Below are positions 38,601-61,397 of a stretch of DNA of 64,000 nucleotides, piece after piece. The first letter of the stretch is position 1, and each line of letters opens with the position of its first letter. Made by a program: the position numbers and the translations under genes. The stretch is from the NCBI GenBank assembly GCA_024529925.1, contig JAFEUB010000733.1, forward strand, positions 62,001-126,000, written 5' to 3'. The stretch is from Ophthalmolycus amberensis. Lineage: Eukaryota > Chordata > Actinopteri > Perciformes > Zoarcidae. Below the pieces are notes generated by a model. The model was not told where the DNA came from, did not search any database, and was given only the letters and a program-made list of their open reading frames with translations.

Positions 38601-39098
38601 CTGACTTCATTCCCTCAGGGTTTCTTTCTGGAAACCAGCCGACCGCATCTGCTGTTTATTTAAGAAACTGGTAGCTGAGCTCAGCTCTGTCCTAATAGCT
38701 GTTAGCTGTGTCGATCAGGAGCGTCGTGACAAATGAAGAGTTCTCCTAATCCCCTCTCGGCTCCGCCAGCATCGCTTTATTGTTTGAACACAAGAAAAAA
38801 ACGAATAAAGTGTGAAGCAATACCCTGAAGACTTTACAGAACAAAGCCGAGAGAAATCAACTTCACATCACTCTCTGTATCGCACCCGAGTGACAAAATG
38901 ACGGATGTGTTTCAATGAGGCGAAAGGAGAAACACTCACCTGTGAAGTTTCCAATTCGTAGCCGGCGCTCCCCCTCCGTGATTGGCTGCTCGGGGTGTCA
39001 GGCTGTAAGGGCCGGTAGCCAATGAGAGGCACGTCGCTTGACTCCACCCCCGGCAGGTCATAACCACCTGTTCTCGTGTGCATGCTATGGGGGAGCAT
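15610..39098 (-). CDS. rgl2: Ral guanine nucleotide dissociation stimulator-like 2
   Basis: Ras effector that loads GTP onto RalA/RalB. Minus-strand exons: 39098-38940, 29331-29248, 29143-28977, 27998-27942, 26186-25990, 25264-25155, 24433-24218, 23055-22952, 21947-21863, 19343-19284, 18211-18125, 18017-17985, 17569-17448, 17340-17254, 16780-16687, 16558-16334, 16118-16004, 15791-15610. All phases agree: 727 aa. REM domain about 95-205 (FSTWLSEYPEDF); CDC25-type GEF about 245-505 (CLGSLW, FNKLANAV, RLLEKWISVAEECR, NFSSLYAIVSALQSNPIHRL, GTVPYLGIFLTDLTMLD, NGYINFDKRR); RA domain about 603-695 (IIRIRMDLQDGNLYRSILV). The C-terminus FPRIKAKGRR...LF and SHRRSVSCG match human RGL2; an EGTSKFANLD insert recalls RGL1. 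The start MLP is as in human RGL2. Synteny with phf1 supports rgl2 over rgl1/rgl3. Confidence 0.92.
17985..18017 (-). other. rgl2 micro-exon (11 codons)
   Basis: A 33-base exon encoding exactly NGYINFDKRRR, bounded by TTTGCAG and AGG/GTGAGT. It is too short for ORF finders, but it is essential GEF-domain sequence and joins DRLD to EFEVL in phase 0. Confidence 0.9.
18338..18369. repeat. (CA)n microsatellite
   Basis: About 15 CA units in the rgl2 intron upstream of the exon ending at 18211. Confidence 0.9.
19370..19770. repeat. Dispersed short repeat (AAAGGAGACGTATCATGCTG type)
   Basis: Begins TTTAAAGGAGACGTATCATG, then TTTTCAGGTTCGTATTTCTA and TATACCTGTATTCATACTCT. I recognise this as a repeat common in percomorph intron sequence. 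It lies 27 bases upstream of the rgl2 exon 19284-19343. The boundaries are approximate. Confidence 0.5.
20878..21185 (+). repeat. Dispersed repeat family A, copy 2 (most complete)
   Basis: Contains AAATTGGATGGATTCAGATG, TTTATGACCAAATACCTG, ACTAATGATGTTCCCGTCA, then TTAGC-rich sequence and TTTAGCTC. The same blocks occur in inverse order and strand at 38225-38490 and in part at 28655-28880. Confidence 0.7.
23095..23140. repeat. (CA)n compound microsatellite
   Basis: Interrupted CA array, 40 bases upstream of the rgl2 exon 22952-23055. Related GT-rich arrays follow at 23320-23352 (TGTGTGAG units) and 23474-23504. Confidence 0.85.
25575..25690 (-). repeat. Dispersed repeat family A, short fragment
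   Basis: TTTGAGCTAAATGCCAATGC, ATGTTTACCAT and TATTAGCACTAAACACAAAG match the A-family copy at 38225-38490 in the same orientation. It is internally deleted. Confidence 0.55.
27180..27670. repeat. Dispersed repeat family F, copy 1
   Basis: Shares GGATAGTAACTGCAA, GATAGCTACCGATAGC and a CTATTGCCACTTTAA-type end with 50030-50365, in the same order. Two intron copies, one in rgl2 and one in phf1, imply a mobile or formerly mobile unit. The class is unknown. Confidence 0.6.
27838..27877. repeat. (CACACG/CA)n microsatellite
   Basis: Alternating CA and CG units in an rgl2 intron. Confidence 0.85.
28530..28650. repeat. Dispersed SINE/LINE-tail-like repeat
   Basis: TTTATTTATTTATTTGATAA, GGGACAGTGCACATTAATA, then CCAGAGTTAGCCAAAAGGCT and ATCTGTAGTCC resemble a dispersed fish repeat with an A/T-rich terminal run. 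It is followed directly by an A-family copy. Recognised from memory, not searched. Confidence 0.4.
28655..28880 (+). repeat. Dispersed repeat family A, copy 3 (5' part)
   Basis: AGACTGAAATATCTCAACAA followed by CTATTGGATGGATTGCCATG and an ACAGACATGCACAG block, matching the start of the copy at 20878-21185. It is truncated before the TTAGC-rich part. Confidence 0.65.
30690..30870 (+). repeat. Dispersed MITE-like repeat copy (TACTTT-rich family)
   Basis: TTAAGTACTTTCCATTCTA, ACTATTGTACTTTTTACGAA and TTAGTTACTTTACAGACAG match 6765-7170 and, inverted, 42970-43407. Partial copy. Confidence 0.55.
32403..32457. repeat. (CA)n/(CACAGA)n microsatellite
   Basis: Compound CA array. A second, purer one lies at 32585-32628 (about 20 CA units). 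Confidence 0.9.
33150..33480. repeat. Dispersed repeat family G, copy 1
   Basis: AAAGATGCTAAAAT, then GATAATTCTCTGCAGGTTTG, TCACTACGAG and a GTCGTT...GCAGCTTTAA end match 59500-59690 (AAAGATGCTAAAATGCTCTG, GAATTCTCTGTGAG, TCACTATGAG, GTCGTTAGAGCAGCTTCAA) in the same order. Confidence 0.55.
33498..33735. mobile_element. MITE-like long imperfect palindrome
   Basis: The left end GACCCTTTTCACAGCAGCCA is answered at the right end by TGGCTGCTGTGAAAAGAGTC. The inner blocks AAACACAGGTGTCATTGATC and TATGGTCCCATTCTAATTAG pair with GGTATTGATTACACCTGTGTTT and AATGGAACAGGGTCATAACT, so almost the whole 240 bp folds back on itself. It has no coding capacity. This fits a non-autonomous DNA transposon; I did not find a convincing target-site duplication. 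Confidence 0.7.
36390..36585 (-). pseudogene. Tc1/mariner transposase fragment, degenerate
   Basis: Minus-strand translation includes LWQQFKKGPHLFYYGNAP, HKARSMKKCFF and FDWPTQNPDLNPIQ, the characteristic central DDE segment of fish Tc1-like transposases (usual form HDNAP, then WPAQSPDLNPIE). The aspartate before NAP is a glycine here. An 18-C run (G run on the plus strand, 36492-36509) is inserted after NAP and encodes a spurious proline stretch. Neither end of the gene nor terminal repeats are present. It is an inactive remnant inside an rgl2 intron. Confidence 0.75.
36492..36509. repeat. G18 homopolymer
   Basis: An uninterrupted run of 18 G on the plus strand, within the Tc1 remnant. Its length may be uncertain from sequencing. 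Confidence 0.9.
38225..38490 (-). repeat. Dispersed repeat family A, copy 4 (inverse orientation)
   Basis: TTTGAGCTAAATGCTAACAT, TTTACCATGTTCACTATCTT, GTTAGCATGCTAACATTAGC and CAGATATTTGGTCATAAACC; the last is the reverse complement of the block near 21050. Flanks a Tc1 remnant-rich intron. Confidence 0.7.
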
Positions 39099-39106
39099 GG
39101 TGCCAG

Positions 39107-40726
39107 CTGCAACGGACAGGGAGGACATCAGAAGAGAGGTGTTTTGAGACTTTGTTGACAACATGTTCATTACTTATAGGCTTTTATACCGTGTACTATT
39201 GTTATTATTATAAATAACTCACTAAGAACAGGAGAGCACTGGCTTCCTTGCTTTAAAATAATGAATTAAAAATGATTTGTGTGTAACTCGCTGAATAGTT
39301 TAGGTAGTATTAGAAAACATGTGTGATCTGCTGCTACTGTACATTATGAGCCGTCAGGTCAAAATCTAAACATGGAGAGCTTCTGTTTTTATAGCACTCC
39401 ATACCTGTAACTATTACATCACAGCTAATTATAATCTTCTATTTTATTTGACTCTTCCTGAGGGCTATTTATGTATTCTTATATCACCCTTTGTCTGTTT
39501 TACAGATCAGACAGACCTATCCCCTTCAGGGATAGGTCTGTCTTAAACCAACAATCAGGTGCCCGAATGAACATCAAAACCGGTTTCGCTTGCTATAATC
39601 ATACCTCTTGTTGACTGTGACAATAAAAAGATCCCTGATGAAATCCTCAGGTCTCGTTCTGTGCAATATTGTGTTCAAAAGTGTATCTGAAGCTGATATG
39701 CTGAATGTGTTTTTGTGTCCTATGTAAAGGACTTTGAATCGCCTTGTTGTTGAAAGGTGCTGTATGAATCAGCTCATCCTGGTGGACACACTTTTAAACT
39801 TTGAGAAGTAGATAACGTGGACAGACTGAACTTCTTTTGATCACGTTACAGTCTAATTCGAACAAAAACACATGCCAATAAATGTATTGCTGGATACGAT
39901 ACAATGCAACAGTTTGACTTGTTACAAAAACAACACGGTGACCTTTGAGGTGCAGGTCCCAGACATTTGTAAATGAAAGTAACACACGACTGTAAGTTAA
40001 TGGCAGCTTGGAGGCCATTTCGCGGTCAATTTGTTTAACACATTCGTTGTGTTCCACTGCAGGGCAGGATTTGCATTGAAGCCCCTCCTTCCATTTCCCT
40101 TTCCCCGCTTCGGTATTTGGATTGCCATGAAGATAGACATCTAGTAAACACTGTGGCAGGAAGAGAGGCGCAGGAGAGAGAGAGAGATGGGGAGGTTGAT
40201 ACAAGCGCTATGGATTCTCACACTTCCATGTGCAGGTAGTGCTTTAGGCTATTTGTTCCCACTTTTCTTGCAAGCAAGCAAACCGTGCAGAATGGCTGTC
40301 AGGTGGCTGATGTGACTGAAAGGCCACAGAATCAATCCCCTAAAGAGCCTGCATGCTGACGGTTCCAACCTCGGGGAGAATTTCCTTCAAGGACCCCCTG
40401 TCTCCTAAAAAGCCCTCAAATGAGATGTGAAAATGTGCTGGCACACCCCAACTTTCCTTTGTGCTTTTGTCTTGGACTCCTGCAGCTCTGTAGCATTGGC
40501 GCAACACTTGCACACCCTCATTTATTATAATTTGTGACTTGGCTCATTATAATCTCGCCTAAAGAAACCAGTTTGCAGTCTGCATGAGAGAGGAGAAGAC
40601 ACCTGCAGGCCTGCGGGGAAAGCAAGTTATAAACAGTGCAGTTTATGCTCTGACCAACGGCCATGCAGACGTCTGAATGCCTGCTATTCACTGGCTCTGA
40701 CCAAAGCAAACATATGACTGAGGTGT

Positions 40727-40759
<33 letters not shown>

Positions 40760-41101
40760 CTGTAACTAGGTTACAGTTAAGGCACACCCCATAATGCTCT
40801 ATTTTCTGCTCAATAAATGCTGCCATAGGGTGGTGCTAAAGGTATGCACCCAATGATAGCTTCTGAAACAATGTAAATAATGATGATGATGATGATTATG
40901 AAGCCCGACAGTGAGAGGGTCTGTAGAAGTTTGTGCGGGACGACACTCTACTATAGAGTGACAAATGGGGACATTTACTTCCTACATGAGTCACTCAGTG
41001 ACATGAAGGCCGTGGAAATGTTTAAAAAAAAAAAAACAGCCGATAAAATGAACCAAATAGAGGAAGAGAAATGAGGGAAGCTCTGTGGTAATTCAACTTA
41101 C
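39107..41101 (-). other. rgl2 5' UTR intron
   Basis: Between the probable noncoding first exon and the start-codon exon. It holds the perfect hairpin at 39509-39543, a LINE-3'-tail-like stretch around 39718-39775 (GGACTTTGAATCGCCTTG, GAAAGGTGCTGTATGAAT) and a CA array at 40727-40753. Confidence 0.5.
39509..39543. repeat. Perfect 15-bp stem, 5-nt loop inverted repeat
   Basis: AGACAGACCTATCCC, loop CTTCA, then GGGATAGGTCTGTCT: every one of 15 bases pairs. It lies in the rgl2 5' UTR intron. Confidence 0.9.
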
Positions 41102-41420
41102 TTATAGCCAAGTGTCATCCGCAAGATGTGGGTTGTCCAACTGTGGTCGGCTGGCTTCGGGCAGCATCGGGGTGACCGCTGGTTGCTGCTGGATCAGCTG
41201 AGGAGAGTCGCGCCCATCTGCACCACCGACACCGTCAACTACGACGAGAGAGTGTCCGTCCACCGCTTCGCTCCCCACCCTTTCTCTCTCTTTCCCTCTC
41301 TCTCTCTTTCTCTCTCTCCCCCTCTATCCGGTGTCCCCGCACCGCTCCTCTGACCAGCCTTCAGCAGCTGATAGCGCACTTTGGCCCAAGCCGCAAACTC
41401 CCTCCTCCCTCCTCCTCCTC
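41102..41420 (-). promoter_or_regulatory. Probable rgl2 noncoding first exon and promoter
   Basis: The only strong minus-strand donor upstream of the start exon is CTATAA/GTAAGT at 41101/41102. The adjoining DNA is CpG-rich with CT-rich blocks (41281-41460). The start exon at 39106 begins with an acceptor, so a spliced leader is required. The leader would carry two short upstream ORFs, at 41217-41194 (7 aa) and 41167-41102 (21 aa). The 5' limit is not determinable here. Confidence 0.5.
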
Positions 41421-41724
41421 CTCCCTCTCCTCCTCCCCTCTCGCTCTCTCTCTCCCTCTGACGTCGCAGTTCCTGTATGTTGTGCAGTCAGCGCTTTGGC
41501 AACAGCTCTCCGATGTGGTACACGGTGTGACACAGCACACCGGCTCCAGTGCGATGCACCTCCGGGTAAATGAGACTTCGGGGACGGAAGAGGGAGACAT
41601 TCCCAGCACAGACGCGTTTCCGCACGATTGGCATGCGCGCACGTACACGCAGACAGTCCGCGCGCTTTTCTGTGACATCTTAACCTCACCTCAGCAATTC
41701 TTAAATGTGACATAACCATATATC

Positions 41725-42240
41725 CAAGAACCCAGAGGCATCAAGTATTTCCACTTTATAATCCTCCTCAACTACACTTGAGATGCAAGTCTTGCACTTT
41801 TTATACTCTACATTTATTTGACAGCTATAACATAATCCCAAATTATTTAGCAAAATAGCCTTTATGCACAAAAAGGGTGAGCATCATTAGACGTGGCTCA
41901 TTGTTATAGATTAGATTACCCAACAATGTTTATATATATATATATATATATATTATTATATATATATTATATATATATATATATATAAATATATATATAT
42001 ATATTTAAAAAGTTACATTTAGGCTCTGTCTTGACCAACTACAACTGTAAAATGTAGCTGAAACAGTAAATGCACCATTAAAAAAAAGAAGCCATTATAC
42101 TGCATAATGAGTATTTTTACTTACTTGTAAGACAATAATGCATGCAGGACTTTAACTTGTAATTGTAGTTTTTTTACACTGTGGTATTGATACCTTTACA
42201 GAAGTAAAGTATACTGAATACTTATTCCGCCACTGACATC
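41725..42240 (+). repeat. TACTTT-family repeat copy with (AT)n expansion
   Basis: ATCAAGTATTTCCACTTTAT near the left, GAGTATTTTTACTTACTTGT and a right end TTATTCCGCCACTG match the hAT-like element at 42970-43407 in inverse orientation. An AT array (41936-42004) interrupts it. Confidence 0.6.
41936..42004. repeat. (AT)n microsatellite
   Basis: Imperfect AT array, self-complementary, inside a TACTTT-family repeat. Confidence 0.9.
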
Positions 42241-42362
42241 AATTTAACCTTACTGCCGCATGCACCCACCCACCCAAAGAAATGATCACCTTGTAAAAAT
42301 GTTATCCCTCTCGGGCTGTAAAACTCTCCAGCTTTACAAGGACGTCAAATCAAAGTGCAGTA

Positions 42363-42400
42363 GTGTGTGTGTGAGTGAGTGTCTATGTGTGTGCATGCGT

Positions 42401-42440
<40 letters not shown>
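42363..42440. repeat. (GT)n microsatellite
   Basis: GT/GTGA compound array in the rgl2-phf1 intergenic interval. Confidence 0.9.
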
Positions 42441-42442
<2 letters not shown>

Positions 42443-42969
42443 GCGTGCGCCTCTGAGTCTCATGACATCTCATGACACTAATCCAGACAGTATCATGCTT
42501 AACTCTCCTAACGATCTTTGATTAATTGGCTGATGCGCTCTCTGCCTTGTCAAAGGACTGGCTTGTTGTTGTTGTTGTTGTTGTCTACCTCAACTGTTGG
42601 GCCATTATGACTGACTGCAATAAGACCAACCAAGGCCACGTTATGGACAGTTGAAACTGCGTGTTTCACTGACAAAACAAAGAGGAAAAAATGACCAGAA
42701 ACAACACAAAGACACACATACTTCAAGACACATACATGCTATAATTTATACAAATCACATAGTCATATGATACCATACTGGTTTTAGAACTTTTCAGGCT
42801 TGGGGCTCTTTAAAGCCAAGCGATGCCTAAAGAGTTGTGAGAAGTTTAACCAAAGAGTAATGTTGTAGTCCTTTCATTTTAATAGTTTTTTAGAATCCTG
42901 AGGAGGTACAGCTCTACAGCATTTCAAGACAAAAAATAAAATGTTGTAAGGCCCTCAGCACGTCCTGCC

Positions 42970-43407
42970 CAGTAGTGGAAAAAGTACTCCGATCTTGTGA
43001 GTAAAAGTGGCAATACCGGAATGTAAATAGGTTTTAGCCTCAAAGTGTAGTTAAAGTACCAAAAGTAAAAGTACTTATTATGCTGAATGGCCCATTTCAG
43101 AACAATATGTATTATAACATTGCATTATAATTAGTGATTTCATGTGTTTAATGTTGCAGCTAAAATGTGGGGCCCATTTTATCTACTTCTACTCTGTAGT
43201 ATAAACCATAACAATACATCATGTATCAGTTGTATTTCTTGTATTAGGAATATTAATCTGCATAGTAACTGGTAACGAATGCTGTCCTGTAGTGGAGTAG
43301 AAGTATACATAGAAGAAAATGGAAATACTTCAGTAAAGTACAAGTAACTCACAATTATACTGAAGTACAGTACTTGAATAAATGTACTCGGCTACATTCC
43401 ACCACTG
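42970..43407. mobile_element. hAT-type MITE with 8-bp target-site duplication
   Basis: A 438-bp element with terminal inverted repeats: left CAGTAGTGGAAAAAGTACTC, right end reading ACATTCCACCACTG. The flanks are GTCCTGCC at 42962-42969 and GTCCTGAC at 43408-43415, an 8-bp duplication with one mismatch, the size made by hAT transposases. The interior has no transposase. Related decayed copies lie at 6765-7170, 30690-30870 and 41725-42240. Confidence 0.85.
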
Positions 43408-43415
43408 GTCCTGAC

Positions 43416-44519
43416 CTCCAGGTTGGGCCCTCGTGTCTTATCTCATCATATCGTTCGGTCCCTTCAGTCTCAACCCAATGACCCTGAACATCTCTCAGAC
43501 GTTGTCCTTGTATTTGCTCGCCACCTAGTGGTAACAGTAGGAAATTGGCACTCCACCACTTGTTAATCTGCCAGAGGCCATTTTGAACCGCACGGCTGTG
43601 TTGCCACAGGCTTGGCTGGTGTGAGTAATGTGTAAGACATCAATAAACAAGAAAAGACACACAAATAAACAAACAAAACCTTGGCTTGGATACATGCGCC
43701 TGTAACCAACATGTGTTATTCTTCCAAAGCAACTTAACCGTGAGTATAATCTACTGTAGCCTTAATTGAGCATTGTCATAATTGAACAACGTGTCTGTGA
43801 CTCTCTTAAAGCAGTTTGGGCCTCTTGTTTGCCTTTGTTTCGAAGCAGTAAACATGTTTTCTGGCATTTAATATAAATTCAGCAATGAGCATGTTTGGTT
43901 TATGACTGGATCCTAATTTGTTGGCTGTATGGGAATAGCAGTCTGCATTGATTGTGGCAAATATCTTAAGACTTGAGCCGGTGTAACCAGTTCCATAATT
44001 TGTTTTGTGTGAACAATATTTTCCATCACACGTTAAATTACATCCCGGATGTCTCGTGAGAGGAGATGACCCTCTGGGTGTCACATCTGTCCTGCAGATG
44101 TGGGAGCCTATATTTGTCCAGTTTGGAGCACAGAGTACTGGAGAGCTTATTCGAAATTTAAAATGGCATAATTTGTTGAAAGAAAAACAAACAAGGAATA
44201 CAAATACCATGTAAGAATGTATGTGATGCATATGAGTGAGATCATTATACCTGCAAGTCTGCTGTGATATTACAAGTGTCATTCTAAACCTGACTCAGAA
44301 GAGTTGGTATGATGTCCAATCACCCCTTTAATTTCCCCTTTAATAAAGACAGCAAACACACCACTTTAATTCCTTTTAGTTTGATATAAAACGGAGGATA
44401 TCATTTATACTGGCAGAGACAAGCTCAAGTGTTCGGCGCTGCTTGCTCGAGCATCTCAGTTTAAAAACTTTCCCCCTCGGGTTTCCTAAACTCTGCTGGT
44501 CCCTCTTGTTCGAGCCCAA
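43416..44519. other. rgl2-phf1 intergenic, no recognised gene
   Basis: Contains an unrecognised 158-codon ATG-initiated minus-strand open frame (43806-44282) without similarity I can name. Otherwise plain AT-rich sequence. Confidence 0.4.
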
Positions 44520-45253
44520 TTAATGAGGCGGCTAAACTCATTAATTGGCCACTTAATTGGCCCCCGCCGCTGCGCGCGCTGCTTCCGCCGCCGTCCCTCC
44601 CTCCCGCTGCCAGACATCACAATCCCACCTTGTCACAACGATTTAGGGTCAGTCTCTCAGACGGGAAGGTGCTCTCCCCGCGGACGCACCCCCCTTCCAC
44701 CTCCGGACCCCCCCCCCCCTTCCTTTCTATCGGTATCTCCCTCCCACTCTATCTCCGTGTTTTATTTCTGCGTCACAACAAGTCGGTCGAGAGCGAGAGG
44801 CAGGGATGATGGCGTCTCTGGCGGCTTGATTCCGGCGCTGCTCTGACAAACCCGCCTTAATAGCATCAATAGGTGGAGGCGGAGAGGGGGGGGGGGGGAT
44901 AGGGGAGCGGGGCGGGGGGGGGGAGCGACGGGAACATGACGAAACGGCATCGCGGAGGACGGACAAACTAGGCTGAGAGACGGACGGACAGTTGCCCCCC
45001 CCCCCCCCCCCTCCTCCTCCCCCTCGCTTGACTGACACACACAAACACAGACACACGCACACACACACACACACGGGCGCTTGGCAAAGACAGGGACATA
45101 CATGCACACCATCCACTTTTTGCAAACACGCAGGCTGCGCATCCGAGCGGGCAGTAATTGGGCAGCGGAGATCCACAGCAGATGAGGGCATTGCATGTCC
45201 AGCCTGCCCAGGAATCACTGTGACCCCGACGGGAAAGGAGTTCGACTTGACAG
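44520..45253 (+). promoter_or_regulatory. phf1 CpG-rich promoter and probable noncoding first exon
   Basis: A sharp rise in CpG and GC, with two AATTGGCC words around 44540-44562 and long C/G runs, followed by CTTGACAG/GTACCC, a donor at 45254. The phf1 start exon begins with an acceptor at 45921-45922, one base before the ATG, so a spliced noncoding leader is needed and this is the natural place. Divergent from rgl2, about 3.4 kb from its first exon. Confidence 0.55.
44995..45011. repeat. C17 homopolymer
   Basis: Long C run in the phf1 CpG island; a CA array (45037-45075) follows. Confidence 0.9.
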
Positions 45254-45923
45254 GTACCCTTCACCGGCGCGGCTCACTGTGTGCGAATTTGCCTGATTTC
45301 CTTTCTGTGATTCACAAAAGGCTACATGCACTGTTGTGCATCCTGCGTCTGTCTTGACTTGAGTGCATGCACTGGAACAAATGCTTGCAGAGATAATGCC
45401 CGCGCAGTCATTTCATGCGTCTATTCAAGTTGTTTTAAGGATGTTTTGGAGAGGAGAAGAAAACAGCAAAGTGCCTGGCAGACGCTTTCAAGTAGCCGCA
45501 CACTGATCTTCATTCAATCAAACTGTATTGCAGCAGTCATCATGCAGTGTTTTTTTTTTCTCCCTCTCTCTGTGTGTGTGTGTGTGTGTTTCATGTGTGC
45601 AGTAATCATTTGTCTTGCTCTCTGGTTGTGTACTCACTCTCATCTTTCACTGTGGTGGATACAGGCTGTCGCTATGCTCTGATCTAAAAGGAGGAGAAGG
45701 GGGGTGTGTGTGTGTGTGTGTGGGGGGGGGGTGGGGGATTTTAACCCCTTTGTACCGAAGCCCGCCTGTCTGAGATCCAGCCGAAACGTCGGGGCCATAA
45801 ACCCCCTCTGTCAGCAATGGCAGCAAAGTATTCAGCGAATAAATCGGATTTCCATTTCACATGAGCCCTGCTCTCCCTCCTCTCTCTTTCTCTCTCTCTC
45901 CCCTCTCTGTCTCTCTCCTCAGG

Positions 45924-60259
<14,336 letters not shown>

Positions 60260-61180
60260 CACGAAGGGAGTAAACACGAGACGCCATGACTGTCTTGCAA
60301 GTTGCCACAGGAACACTGTGTATGTAAAACGTGGCAGTGTTTAAAGTACAAACAAAACAAAAAAGAAAAAAAAAATCTCTACACGTTGCAAATCCAGGTT
60401 GCTCTCATAGAATCACCATATTCTACATCATTATAACTCACTACTCGTTACTAAATGTCCCTCTTTGCTCGTGTTTCTCTGATATTTGTACTGTTAACTT
60501 TGGAATATGCCTTTGCATTTGTCATGTTTAACAGTGATGAGGATGAAGATATTTAAACCTCCTGATGATTTGTAAATCTTTTCATAATCGAGAGGAGCAT
60601 GTCTTTAATTGTAGTCACATCTTGATATAAAACACTCGATAGACAACACTAGGGAGATAAGCAACAGTACAAGAAATGTAGAAAAGAAAGAGTACTGCTT
60701 TTTCCTTGCTTGAGTAATATCGCAAAGAATTCAAAGTATTCATTGAACTTCCACCAGACAACATGCTGCCAATTTAAAGGGTTAGTTCGAAGTTTGATGA
60801 AACACACTTATTGGCTTTCAGGCCGAGAGTTCGATGAGCAGATTGACACCACTCTGGTGTCTGTGTGGTTATTATGAAGATATAGCCAGGAAACGGTTAT
60901 TGATCCTCATATCCGACTTGCAGCAAGAGAGCGAATAAGCATATTTCCCAAAAACTATTTTAGAAACACAATACAAGAAGTCAGCTGAATTATGTTGGCC
61001 CACTGTTTTAAAAACAGGGCAAAAGCTTTTGAGAAATTAAAAATAAATGAACAACTCAATGTGGCTTGTTGCACAAAACATATCTGAAGAAAAAGGTCAA
61101 GGTTAAAAACTAGCTCCATTTTGTGAAATTACTATATTTGAATGTGTAGTTAGATCAAACCTGGAACTGAATTATAGTCG

Positions 61181-61397
61181 TTTAAAGGAACAGTGTGTAG
61201 AATTTTGTGAGATCTATTTGCAGAAATGGAATATGATATTAATAAGTATGTTTTCTCCAGTGAATAATCAGCTCACGTTTTTGCCTGGGCCACCATTGTT
61301 CTCCTAACACACTTGGCACAGAGTACAAGTTTCAGTTGGTTGCAACGTGCAACCTCACCACTAGATGGCGCCAAATCCCAGACACTGCACCTTTAAA
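61181..61397. mobile_element. Short MITE-like element with TTTAAAGG termini
   Basis: The left end TTTAAAGGAACAGTG and right end CACTGCACCTTTAAA form 15-bp inverted repeats with two mismatches. The interior has GTGTGTAGAATTTTGTGAGA and CACCACTAGATGGCGCC. I recognise this as a very common non-autonomous fish repeat family, here internally deleted. It lies in the phf1 3' UTR. Confidence 0.7.

Larger units (their letters stand above)
29332..38939 (-). other. rgl2 large intron between coding exons 1 and 2
   Basis: A 9.6 kb intron with no internal exon I can support. It holds repeat and transposon debris: TACTTT-family copy 30690-30870, CA arrays 32403-32457 and 32585-32628, repeat G 33150-33480, palindromic element 33498-33735, a Tc1/mariner transposase fragment near 36390-36585, an 18-G run at 36492-36509 and an A-family copy 38225-38490. 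An AAGCCAGACTAAAAAG/AATAAATAA imperfect tandem lies at about 30150-30290. Confidence 0.7.

Noticed and set aside
44727..45218. 163- and 144-codon minus-strand frames in the phf1 promoter
   Set aside because: Built from G/C runs and a CA array in a CpG island; no family resemblance and no splice-consistent extension.
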